Both the position numbers and the translations under genes were made by a program. A stretch of 36,170 nucleotides of DNA from Methylobacterium planeticum (GTDB lineage Bacteria > Pseudomonadota > Alphaproteobacteria > Rhizobiales > Beijerinckiaceae). The notes beneath the pieces are model-generated. The model was not told the DNA's origin. It made no database searches and was given only the letters and a program-made list of their open reading frames with translations. Location: the NCBI RefSeq assembly GCF_008806345.1, contig NZ_VZZJ01000037.1:1-36170 (forward strand), in the 5' to 3' direction. Positions 1-6,994 of the stretch are shown here, piece after piece; the first letter of the stretch is position 1, and each line of letters opens with the position of its first letter.

Positions 1-154
1 ACAGGCTCAGCGGCCGGATCGATTGGTCCACGTCCTCCGGCCGCACCTCCGGGCTCAGGAGCGCCGGCCTCGCCGCGGGCAGGCTCGGGACCTCGCGCGG
101 CGCCGCCGCGGCGGGGCGCGGCCCGACGGGGCGCCGAAGGGCGGCGCGGCTCAC
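1..154 (-). CDS. ruvB: Probable RuvB Holliday-junction helicase, N-terminus only (partial, runs off left edge)
   Basis: An open frame runs from a GTG at 154 to the left edge without a stop. Its first ~30 residues are Ala/Pro/Arg-rich. Residues ~32-51 (LLSPEVRPEDVDQSIRPLSL) match the N-terminal pattern of RuvB, where a short variable leader precedes SP-x-R-x-x-D-x-D-x-S-I/L-RP-x-SL. RuvB is the hexameric AAA+ motor that drives branch migration of Holliday junctions with RuvA. The Walker motifs would lie outside the window, so the call rests only on this short segment. The GTG overlaps the TGA of the upstream DUF6894 gene by 4 bases (GTGA), which suggests translational coupling. The leader is longer than usual, so the true start could be an inner GTG, for example in the EVRPEDV stretch. 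Confidence 0.5.
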   Translation of the reverse strand, partial: MSRAALRRPVGPRPAAAAPREVPSLPAARPALLSPEVRPEDVDQSIRPLSL

Positions 155-399
155 GCCGCCAGCGCCGTCGTCCGCGCGGCGATCGCCACGAAGGGCTGCA
201 GCCACACCCGCCGTCCCTTCAGGTCGTGCACGCTCACGCGCCAGTCCGACCAGTCGGTCCCGTCCCCGAGGGTCCGCATCACGCTCCGGGCCACCTTCTC
301 GGCCCGCAGCGGCAGGCGGGCCGGGACGCGGATGTCGGCGCCCTCGGCGTCGAAGACGCATTCCGAACCGTTCGTGCAATGGAAGCGATAGCGCGCCAT
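151..399 (-). CDS. DUF6894 family small protein
   Basis: Encodes 82 residues starting MARYRFHCTNGSE and ending in TTALAA. The N-terminal [RY]-x-F-H-x-x-[ND]-G pattern followed by an acidic Asp-Ala-Glu-Gly turn is typical of DUF6894, a family of 70-90 residue proteins of unknown function that is abundant in Methylobacterium and Rhizobiales. The ATG at 399 is preferred because the family motif starts immediately after it; a much longer upstream reading frame has no family features. No signal peptide or membrane segment is seen. The stop overlaps the start of the probable ruvB gene by 4 bases, so both may be cotranscribed. The function is unknown. Confidence 0.72.
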   Translation of the reverse strand: MARYRFHCTNGSECVFDAEGADIRVPARLPLRAEKVARSVMRTLGDGTDWSDWRVSVHDLKGRRVWLQPFVAIAARTTALAA

Positions 400-610
400 C
401 CCTCGGTCTCCGTCCGTTTCGCGGTGGGTCCGCTCATGATTTGTTCTATATATGTTCTCATATCCGGGGACCGATGGGGAAGCGCAAAGTGACGCATTTC
501 GGGCCCGATCCGGCCCGCCTCCCCGGGTGATCGGCGCAGCGCGGCCGGCCTTAACCCGGTGCTTACCCTCTTCGACGAGGTTGCGGCTCCCGATTGAGGA
601 GAGAGCCACC

Positions 611-883
611 ATGACCGACAGTGTTGGAATCGCGGGCGACCGCATCCGCTCCATCATCGAGCGCGTCGAGAAGGTCGAGGAAGAGATCAAGGATCTGATG
701 GAGGCCAAGAAGGACATCTTCCTCGAGGCCAAGAGCGAAGGTCTCGACGTGAAGATCCTCAAGGAGATTCTCAAGCTGCGCAAGCTCGACCAGGATGCGC
801 GCGACGAGCACGAGACGTTGCTCGAGGTCTACCTGCGCGCCATGGATGCGCCGACGCCCGCGCCGGTCGCGCAGGCGGCCTGA
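611..883 (+). CDS. gapR: GapR family DNA-binding protein (DUF2312)
   Basis: Encodes 90 residues. The body is almost entirely charged helix: residues 8-60 carry heptad-like Glu/Lys/Ile/Leu (RIRSIIERVEKVEEEIKDL, then EAKKDIFLEAKSEGLDVKILKEILKLRK), the diagnostic core of DUF2312/GapR, followed by a Pro/Ala-rich tail. In Caulobacter, GapR is an essential nucleoid protein that forms a dimer-of-dimers clamp on overtwisted DNA ahead of replication forks and transcription and stimulates type II topoisomerases. The ATG at 611 is preceded by GAGGAGAGA with good spacing; an upstream extension of the frame lacks family similarity. It is monocistronic: the next gene is convergent. Alphaproteobacteria often have several paralogues, so this may not be the main nucleoid copy. 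Confidence 0.9.
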   Translation: MTDSVGIAGDRIRSIIERVEKVEEEIKDLMEAKKDIFLEAKSEGLDVKILKEILKLRKLDQDARDEHETLLEVYLRAMDAPTPAPVAQAA

Positions 884-929
884 CCGATCCCGCCCCCTCC
901 CCGTCCGGCTCCGGCCGGACCGGGAGGCC

Positions 930-1523
930 TCAGGTCGCGTTCGCCAGGCGGGCGCGGACCCTGGCGGCGAAACGCTGCCGCTCCTGCGCCGTGCAGGAAT
1001 CCATACGGGTGAGCGCCAGCCATTCGAGCCGGCAGCGGCGGGCGCAGAGCGTCCGGATCCCGCGCCGGAACAGGCGCCAATCCGGCCAGCCGACGAGCCA
1101 GAGCAGCCAGCGCGGCGAGCCGTAGGTGGTCACGATGGTGATGCGCCGGATGTTCGTCAGCAGCGGCCGCAGCCCCCCCGGCCCGCCGAGCTCGAACGCG
1201 ATGCCGGGCAGCCAGACCCGGTCGAGCCAGCCCTTCAGCATGGCCGGCAGGCCGAACCACCAGGTCGGATAGACGAGGACGAGCGCCTCCGCGCGCCGCA
1301 GCGAGGCCACGTGGCTCGCGATCTCGCTCCGATCCGCGCCGCGCGCCTGGTCGTAATAGCGGCCGCGCTCCTCGGCATCGAGGGCGGGGCTGAAGCCCTC
1401 GGCGTAGAGGTCGCGGATCTCGACCGCGTGCCCCGCCGACCGGAGCGCCTCGGCCGCCGCATCCCGCAGGGCGGCGCAGAAGCTGTCGGGGCGCGGATGG
1501 CAATAGATCAGGAGGACACGCAC
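930..1523 (-). CDS. NAD(P)H-dependent oxidoreductase, flavodoxin-like fold
   Basis: Encodes 197 residues. The N-terminus MRVLLIYCHPRPDSF is the first beta strand and phosphate-binding loop of the NQO/MdaB/KefF-type flavodoxin fold. Residues ~80-100 contain VYPTWWFGLPAMLKGWLDRV, the conserved YPxWW..PA.LKGW.DRV block that contacts FMN or FAD. Family members catalyse two-electron reduction of quinones or other electrophiles with NAD(P)H, or regulate K+ efflux systems; no kef gene is nearby. The start is a GTG at 1523 with a CGGAG motif about 10 bases upstream. The gene is convergent with gapR and divergent from the methyltransferase at 1750. It is cytoplasmic, with no signal or membrane segment. 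Confidence 0.82.
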   Translation of the reverse strand: MRVLLIYCHPRPDSFCAALRDAAAEALRSAGHAVEIRDLYAEGFSPALDAEERGRYYDQARGADRSEIASHVASLRRAEALVLVYPTWWFGLPAMLKGWLDRVWLPGIAFELGGPGGLRPLLTNIRRITIVTTYGSPRWLLWLVGWPDWRLFRRGIRTLCARRCRLEWLALTRMDSCTAQERQRFAARVRARLANAT

Positions 1524-1619
1524 GGCTCACCGCTCCGAGGGACGATCCCGCCGATTCCGGGATCACCCGACCGGATCGGCGACGGATCTAGCATGGTTCG
1601 GTGCCGGCCCGCCCGTCGA

Positions 1620-1698
1620 GCGGGCATCGGCCGCAGCCCGGTTAACGCGGCATCGGCCGCATGCCGGTCGACGCGGCATCGGCCGCATGCCGGTCGCG
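1620..1698 (+). repeat. Three imperfect 26-27 bp tandem repeats
   Basis: Units at 1620-1646, 1647-1672 and 1673-1698 share the core GCGGCATCGGCCGCATGCCG. The second and third copies are nearly identical; the first has several substitutions and one extra base. Each contains the palindrome CGGCCG. The array ends about 50 bases before the methyltransferase ATG at 1750, in the spacer between divergent genes. Confidence 0.8.
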
Positions 1699-1749
1699 CG
1701 CGCGCCGGCGCCGCGTGCTAGGCAGGCCATTGGTCAGAAGGATCATCGC

Positions 1750-2613
1750 ATGCCGGCTTCGGAGCCCGTGGAGGGCAATGCCGCACAGATCGCGTACTGG
1801 AACGACAGGGCCGGCGAGACCTGGGCGGAGCTGCAGGCCCGCATCGACGCGAACTTTTCCGCCCTCACGGCCCTGGCCCTCGAGGCGGCCGCTCCCCAGG
1901 CGGGCGAGCGGGTGATCGATATCGGCTGCGGCTGCGGCGCGACGGTGCTGGACCTCGCGCGCCGGGTCGGTCCGACCGGTTCGGTCCTCGGCGTCGACGT
2001 CTCGGAGCCGATGGCCGCCCGGGCGCGGGCGCGGATCGCCGCGGCGGGACTGGCCCAGGCGCAGGTGCAGGTCGCCGATGCCGCCGCGGGCGCCTTCGAC
2101 TGGACGGGGGCCGACCTGATGTTCTCCCGCTTCGGCGTGATGTTCTTCGCCGAGCCCGCGGCGGCCTTCGCTCATCTGCGGCGCCAGATGCGGCCGGGCG
2201 GCCGGCTGCTCTTCGCCTGCTGGCGTCCCCTGGCGGAGAATCCCTGGTTCACGGTCCCGCTGGAGGCGGGCCGGCCCTTCCTGCCGCCGCAGCCGCCCGC
2301 AGACCCGACGGCGCCCGGCCCCTTCGCCTTCGCGGATCCGGAGCGGGTGCGGCAGGTCCTCGCCACCGCGGGCTGGCGGGAGATCGGGGTGAGCCCGCGC
2401 GAGGCCCCGATGCGGATGGCGGATGCCGATGACCTCGACGGGGCGGCCGCGTTCGCGACCCGCGTCGGCGCCCTCGCGCGCCTTCTCGCGGACTCGGAGC
2501 CGGAGACGCACCGGGCGGTGAAGCGGGCCGTCCGCGAGGCTCTGCGCGCCCATGACGGGCCGGACGGGATCGCCCTGACGGGCTCGGTCTGGCTCGTCTC
2601 GGCGCGCGCCTGA
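1750..2613 (+). CDS. Class I SAM-dependent methyltransferase
   Basis: Encodes 287 residues from ATG 1750. Motif I is at residues 55-65 (VIDIGCGCGAT), a standard SAM-binding Gly-rich loop. An acidic strand (VLGVDVSEPM) follows, then motif II-like GADLMFSRFGVMFF and the post-motif MRPGGRLLFACWRP. This arrangement is typical of Methyltransf_11/25 proteins of the UbiE/MenG-like superfamily. Substrate cannot be read from sequence. An in-frame ATG at 1687 lies inside the tandem repeats and would add an unstructured extension, so 1750 is chosen. It is monocistronic and followed by a GC-rich hairpin. No signal peptide, so cytosolic. Confidence 0.82.
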   Translation: MPASEPVEGNAAQIAYWNDRAGETWAELQARIDANFSALTALALEAAAPQAGERVIDIGCGCGATVLDLARRVGPTGSVLGVDVSEPMAARARARIAAAGLAQAQVQVADAAAGAFDWTGADLMFSRFGVMFFAEPAAAFAHLRRQMRPGGRLLFACWRPLAENPWFTVPLEAGRPFLPPQPPADPTAPGPFAFADPERVRQVLATAGWREIGVSPREAPMRMADADDLDGAAAFATRVGALARLLADSEPETHRAVKRAVREALRAHDGPDGIALTGSVWLVSARA

Positions 2614-2643
2614 GCGGCCTGCGGGGCGATGGCCCGAATGAGA

Positions 2644-2676
2644 CGGCGCCCCGGGCGCCGGGCTCCCGGGGCGCCG
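2644..2676. terminator. GC-rich hairpin, possible bidirectional terminator
   Basis: A perfect 12-bp stem (CGGCGCCCCGGG at 2644-2655 with its complement at 2665-2676) and a 9-nt loop sit between the methyltransferase stop and the end of the minus-strand beta-barrel remnant. There is no T-run, so intrinsic termination is only suggested by position and stem strength. Confidence 0.5.
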
Positions 2677-2681
2677 TTCGA

Positions 2682-3145
2682 CTAGGCGGCCGGTCTGATC
2701 GGGCTGGGGATGCTCGGGCCGAACCCCTGAGGCTCAGTGGAACCGAACTTGTCGTTCAGGCCGGCGCGGACCACCGCGAACGCGTCGTCACGGCGGTCGA
2801 TGCCGCTGAAGGCCACGGCCGTGTTGACGGCGTCGTCGATGACGAGGGCGCCCTGGCGGCGGTTGCCCCGGTCGAGGTTGACCTGGAGGCCTTCGAGCTT
2901 GAGCGTGACGGCCGAGGACTCGAAGAAATTCAGGAACGAATCGGTGGGCAGCGCGTACGCGGCGCCGCCCGCGGCCCAGCCGGTGCGGAAGTCGGTCGTT
3001 GCCGTTGAAGCCGCCGAAGCTGCGACCGGCGCTGCCCGAGCCGTAGGCGAAGCCGCCGCTGATCAGGGCGCTGCGGCGGTCACGGCCGAAATCGACGTAC
3101 TGCGCGTCCGCCTCGAGACCAATTCGGACAATAGGTCGCGTCCAC
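2682..3145 (-). pseudogene. Outer-membrane beta-barrel (Omp25-like porin) remnant, 5' truncated and frameshifted
   Basis: Reading the minus strand from about 3145, one frame gives IGLEADAQYVDFGRDRR, then SGGFAYGSGSAG and GGFNGND. Near 2990 the homologous reading jumps frame and continues as DFRTGWAAGGAAYALP, then TDSFLNFF, and ends at a TAG (2682-2684) after AVVRAGLNDKFG and a Pro-rich tail. The final VRAGLN-x-KFG is the usual last beta strand of Omp25/31-type eight-stranded barrels. Neither frame alone covers both parts, and no signal peptide or upstream half is present. It is therefore a decayed C-terminal half of such a barrel rather than a working gene. A sequencing error could explain the frameshift, but not the missing 5' half. 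Confidence 0.7.
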
Positions 3146-3235
3146 GTCGAGGCCTGCGAGAAAATCATCCGGTTCCCGGAACAGGGCGGCGGCTCGGCGG
3201 TACCTCCCAGGTGAGAATCAGGAGGGACACGCCCC

Positions 3236-4150
3236 ATGTTCATGCGAATCGATCGCCTGCAAGCCGAGCTGCCTCAGCCGAAGAGGCCGGATCCGAACGC
3301 CGCTGCGGCCCTGCAGGAGCTGCTCGGCGGCAAGTATGGCGAGATGTCGACCCTCGGGAACTACATGTTCCAGAGCTTCAATTTCCGTGACAAGTCGAAG
3401 CTTCGGCCGTTCTATAGCCTCGTATCGAGCATCTTCGCCGAGGAACTCGGCCATGTGGAGCTGGTTTCGACCGGCATCGCCATGCTCAACAACGGCCCGG
3501 GCGACCCGACACCGGACGTCGACATCTCGAAGGCGCCCTTCGAGGACATGAAGGACATCCGCCTCGCCGGCAGCTTCCTGTCGAACGGGGGCGGCGCGAT
3601 GCCGATGAACGCGAACGCGGCCTCGTGGAACATGGACATGATCACCACGACCGGGAACATCGTCATCGACCTGCTGCACAATTTCCACCTCGAGTGCGGC
3701 GCGCGTCTCCACAAGCTGCGGGTCTACGAGACCCTGAAGGACCCGACCGGCCGCGAGGTCTGCGGCTACCTGCTCGTCCGCGGCTCGGTGCACGCGCACG
3801 CCTACGCGCTGGCGCTGAAGACGCTGACCGGCGTCGAGATCGAGAAGATGCTGCCGACGCCCAACATCGACCTCTCCCGCATCCCCGAATGCCAGAAGTA
3901 TCTCCAGGAGGGCAGCCACCGGCGGCTCTACCGCTTCAGCCCCGACGACTACAAGGAAGCGGCGGGCATCTGGTCGAACGACGAGGTGGCGCTGCCGGGC
4001 GATCCGCCGGGCAACCTCGAAGTCGTCGACGGCCTGCCGGAGGGCGGCAAGATCCCGGAGCTCGACGGCAATTACGGGGCCTTCGCGCCGAACTACGCCC
4101 CCGAGGAGATCTTCGAGGTCGCGAGCAAGCTCTACAAGAAGAGCCGCTGA
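3236..4150 (+). CDS. Manganese-containing (non-heme) catalase
   Basis: Encodes 304 residues, full length for the family. It dismutates hydrogen peroxide at a dinuclear Mn centre. Expected ligands are visible: Glu36 in KYGEMSTLGNYMFQSFNFR, Glu70 and His73 in AEELGHVEL, Glu153 in HLECGARLHK and His186 in RGSVHAHAY. The spacing E36/E70/H73 matches Thermus-type enzymes. The start is ATG 3236, ten bases after GGAGG at 3221-3225; a second in-frame ATG at 3242 is too far from it. It has no signal peptide, so cytosolic. A hairpin follows at 4199-4230. The neighbour in convergent orientation is a molybdopterin hydroxylase, a class whose members can produce peroxide, but no direct coupling is shown. 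Confidence 0.95.
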   Translation: MFMRIDRLQAELPQPKRPDPNAAAALQELLGGKYGEMSTLGNYMFQSFNFRDKSKLRPFYSLVSSIFAEELGHVELVSTGIAMLNNGPGDPTPDVDISKAPFEDMKDIRLAGSFLSNGGGAMPMNANAASWNMDMITTTGNIVIDLLHNFHLECGARLHKLRVYETLKDPTGREVCGYLLVRGSVHAHAYALALKTLTGVEIEKMLPTPNIDLSRIPECQKYLQEGSHRRLYRFSPDDYKEAAGIWSNDEVALPGDPPGNLEVVDGLPEGGKIPELDGNYGAFAPNYAPEEIFEVASKLYKKSR

Positions 4151-4198
4151 GGCCTGCGCGGCCCCGGGGGTCCGTGGACCGGACCGATCCCGGCGACG

Positions 4199-4230
4199 GC
4201 CCCCGGGCTCGCTTCGGCGGGCCCGGGGGC
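4199..4230. terminator. Hairpin between convergent genes, possible bidirectional terminator
   Basis: A perfect 10-bp stem (GCCCCCGGGC at 4199-4208, complement at 4221-4230) with a 12-nt loop lies between the Mn catalase stop and the convergent hydroxylase stop at 4264. It lacks a clear T-tract. Confidence 0.55.
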
Positions 4231-4263
4231 GTTGGCCGGACGTGGCCCGTCCGGCGGGTCTGG

Positions 4264-6525
4264 TCAGGCTCCGGAGAGCCGCGCCTTGCTGAGCGGCAGG
4301 CTGCGCACGCGCTGCCCCGTGAGCGCCGCCACGGCATTGACCACCGCTGGCGGCACGCCCGGCAGCCCCGGCTCGCCGATGCCCCCCATCGGCGCCCCGC
4401 TCTCGACGATCGCCACCTGCACCCGCGGCATCCGCTCCCGGTCGAGGATCGGGTAGGCGTCGTAGTTGCGCGCCTGGCGCTGCCCCCCCTCGTAGACCAC
4501 CTGCTCCAGGAGCGTCGCCGACAGCCCCAGCGCCGCCGCCCCCTCGACCTGCCGCTTCACGATCGCCGGGTTGACCACCTGGCCCGGATCGATCGCGATC
4601 CAGAGATCGTGCACGCGGGCCTCCCCATCCTTCAGCGACACCTCCGCGATGGTCGCCGTCTCCGAGCCGAAGGGCGAGGCCATCGACACGCCCCGCGCCC
4701 GGCGCGTGCCGTCCTCGGCCTCGAACGGGCCGCGCTTCCAGCCGCCGGCGAGATCCGCCACGCGCTGCAGCAAGGTCCGGTGGCGCGGGCTGTCCTTGAG
4801 CAGCGCCATCCGCAGCGCGAACGGGTCCTGGCCCCCCGCCTCGGCGATCTCGTCGAGGAAGCTCTCGTAGAAGAAGTCGTTCATCGAGTGCCCGACCGAG
4901 CGCCAGAACGCGATGGTGACGGGCTGGGCCACCTTCACGTAGTCGAGCCTCCTGTTCGGGATCGCGTAGGGCTTCTTGTCGAGGCCCTCCACCACCGAGG
5001 AATCCACCGGGCTCTTGAAGATCGAGCCGAACCAGCGCCCGATCGGCCCCTCGCCCACCGCCGCGGTCTGGAGCCCGACCGGCATCCCGTCCGGGCCGAG
5101 CGCGGCGCGGAAGCGGGCGAACCCCAGGGGCCGCACCGCGTCCATGCCGAACTCCTCCTCGCGCGACCACAGCACCCGCACCGGCCGCTTCGTCGCCTTG
5201 GCGAGCAGGATCGCCTGCGGGAACGGGTTCGCCGGCCCGTAGTAGAAGTGGCGCCCGAAGAAGCCGCCGAGCATCGGTGAGTGGATGCGCACGCTGTCCG
5301 GCTGCAGGCCCGCGACCTTGGCCGAGATCTGCTGGAACAGCTCCGGCATCTGGTTGGGCAGCCACAGATCCAGGCTGCCGTCCGTCTGGAAATGCGCGAT
5401 CGCGGAGGGCGGCTCGAGCTGCGCGTGGGCGAGGTAGGGCGCGTCGTACGCCGCCTCGACGATCTTCGCCGCTCCCTTGAAGGCGGCGGCCGGATCGCCC
5501 TCCTGCTCGGCCGGGATGCCGGGCTGCGTCGTGCTCCTGAGGGCGCCGAGCATGGCGACGCTGGAGAAGGCCGCCGACACGCTGGCGAGGCCTTCGGCCG
5601 CCGGCTTCGTCCAGCTCACCTGCAGCGCCTCGACCGCCTTGCGGGCCCGCCACCAGGAATCCGCCGTCACCGCCACGGCACCGGGCAGGCGATGGACGGA
5701 GTGGATGCCGGGCATTGCCCGCACGGCGGCCTCGTTGGCGATCGCCTCCGGCTCGGTGCCGAGATGCGGGGCATGGACGACGGCGGCGTGCAGCATGCCG
5801 TCGACCTTGAGGTCGATGGCGTAGGTGGCCCGGCCCGTCGACTTGTCGCGCATGTCGAGGCGCGCCACCGGCTGGCCGATCCAGCGGAAGTCCTTCGGAT
5901 CCTTCAGCGGCACGTCATCGCGCGGCGGCAGCGCCAGCGCCGCGGCGGCGAGTTCCCCGTAGGCGAGCGCCCGGCCGGAGGCCCTGTGCAGCACGCGCCC
6001 GTCCTCGGTGGTGAGGCTGGCCTGCGGCACCGCGAGCTTGGCGGCGGCGGCGCGCAGCAGCATCTCGCGGGCGGTGGCGCCGAGTCGGCGCATGGCCTCG
6101 AAGCTGGAGCGGGTAGAGAAGCTGCCGCCGGTCATGCGCAGGCCGTTGACCACGGCGTAGTCGGGACCGGGCGGGGCGCAGTCCACGACGAAGCGGGCCG
6201 GATCGAGGTCGAGCTCCTCGCCGATGGTCTGGGCCAGGCCGGTGTTGATCCCCTGGCCGCCCTCGACGAAGGGGCTGAGGAGGTGGACCGAGCTGTCGGG
6301 GCGGATCTCCAGGAAGGCGGCGACGCGGGTACCGGGCTTCGGCGCCACCGCGGCGGGGCCCTCCGCCCGGGTCTGTGCGGCGGCCGGGTCGAGGCGCAGG
6401 CCGACGCCGAGGAGCAGCGCGCCGGAGGCGATGCCGAGGACGCCGCGGCGGGAGAGGTTGCGCACCGGCTCGCGGCCGTTCGGAGCGCGCGGGTCGGCGG
6501 GGTGGATCGGGGTGACCACGGTCAT
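4264..6525 (-). CDS. Xanthine dehydrogenase family, molybdopterin-binding subunit (IorB-like), Tat-exported
   Basis: Encodes 753 residues. The N-terminus carries a twin-arginine signal (NLSRRGVLG, RR at 26-27, then a hydrophobic stretch ending near AAAQ), which indicates periplasmic location. The body has the aldehyde oxidase/xanthine dehydrogenase molybdopterin fold, with GGFFGRHFYYGPANPFPQ near the middle as the cofactor loop and GGIGEPGLPGVPPAVVNA near the C-terminus, where the Glu (about 718) is the usual catalytic base. The Tat signal and this architecture fit the isoquinoline 1-oxidoreductase beta-subunit group, members of which oxidise N-heterocycles or aldehydes. It lies 11 bases downstream of its 2Fe-2S partner, so the two form one operon. 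No cytochrome c subunit or maturation protein is present here. Substrate is unknown. Confidence 0.88.
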   Translation of the reverse strand: MTVVTPIHPADPRAPNGREPVRNLSRRGVLGIASGALLLGVGLRLDPAAAQTRAEGPAAVAPKPGTRVAAFLEIRPDSSVHLLSPFVEGGQGINTGLAQTIGEELDLDPARFVVDCAPPGPDYAVVNGLRMTGGSFSTRSSFEAMRRLGATAREMLLRAAAAKLAVPQASLTTEDGRVLHRASGRALAYGELAAAALALPPRDDVPLKDPKDFRWIGQPVARLDMRDKSTGRATYAIDLKVDGMLHAAVVHAPHLGTEPEAIANEAAVRAMPGIHSVHRLPGAVAVTADSWWRARKAVEALQVSWTKPAAEGLASVSAAFSSVAMLGALRSTTQPGIPAEQEGDPAAAFKGAAKIVEAAYDAPYLAHAQLEPPSAIAHFQTDGSLDLWLPNQMPELFQQISAKVAGLQPDSVRIHSPMLGGFFGRHFYYGPANPFPQAILLAKATKRPVRVLWSREEEFGMDAVRPLGFARFRAALGPDGMPVGLQTAAVGEGPIGRWFGSIFKSPVDSSVVEGLDKKPYAIPNRRLDYVKVAQPVTIAFWRSVGHSMNDFFYESFLDEIAEAGGQDPFALRMALLKDSPRHRTLLQRVADLAGGWKRGPFEAEDGTRRARGVSMASPFGSETATIAEVSLKDGEARVHDLWIAIDPGQVVNPAIVKRQVEGAAALGLSATLLEQVVYEGGQRQARNYDAYPILDRERMPRVQVAIVESGAPMGGIGEPGLPGVPPAVVNAVAALTGQRVRSLPLSKARLSGA

Positions 6526-6536
6526 CGGACCCTCCC

Positions 6537-6983
6537 TCAGGCCGCGGCCTGCCGCACGGCGGCGGCGATGGCGTTGTAGGTGCCGCAGCGGCAGAGGTTC
6601 GTCATGGCGCCGGCGATCTCGTCGTCGGAGGGCTTGGGGCTCTGCTTGAGCAGGCTCGTGGCGGCCATGACCTGGCCGGACTGGCAGTAGCCGCACTGGG
6701 CGACCTGGTTCCCGATCCAGGCTGCCACGACCCTGCGGCCGACCGGGTCGGCCTCGATCGCCTCGATGGTGGTGATCGCCTGCGTGCCGACGCTCTCGGC
6801 CGGCACCTGGCAGGAGCGGGTGGCCTGCCCGTCGAGGAGCACCGTGCAGGCGCCGCACTGGCCGATGCCGCAGCCGTACTTCGTGCCCGTCAGCCCGAGG
6901 CTGTCGCGCAGGACGAACAGGAGCGGCGTGTCGCCCTCGACCTCCGCCTGATGCGGCGCACCGTTGATCGTGAAGGTGAGCAT
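6537..6983 (-). CDS. (2Fe-2S)-binding subunit of molybdenum hydroxylase (IorA-like)
   Basis: Encodes 148 residues, the normal length for small IorA/CoxS-type subunits. The plant-type ferredoxin cluster uses Cys38, Cys43, Cys46 and Cys58 (GCGIGQCGACTVLLDG). The second, helical [2Fe-2S] domain uses Cys97, Cys100, Cys131 and Cys133 (QCGYCQSGQVM and LCRCGTYNAI). All eight ligands are present. It passes electrons from the molybdopterin subunit encoded just downstream. The ATG at 6983 follows a clear GAGGAG. It has no signal of its own, so it would be co-exported by hitch-hiking on the Tat signal of the large subunit. Confidence 0.93.
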   Translation of the reverse strand: MLTFTINGAPHQAEVEGDTPLLFVLRDSLGLTGTKYGCGIGQCGACTVLLDGQATRSCQVPAESVGTQAITTIEAIEADPVGRRVVAAWIGNQVAQCGYCQSGQVMAATSLLKQSPKPSDDEIAGAMTNLCRCGTYNAIAAAVRQAAA

Positions 6984-6994
6984 GGGGGATCTCC

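Noticed and set aside
3218..5653. Very long minus-strand open frame across the Mn catalase and hydroxylase
   Set aside because: Its product is Arg/Gly/Ala low-complexity and it lies over two well-supported genes in other frames; it is a product of GC bias.
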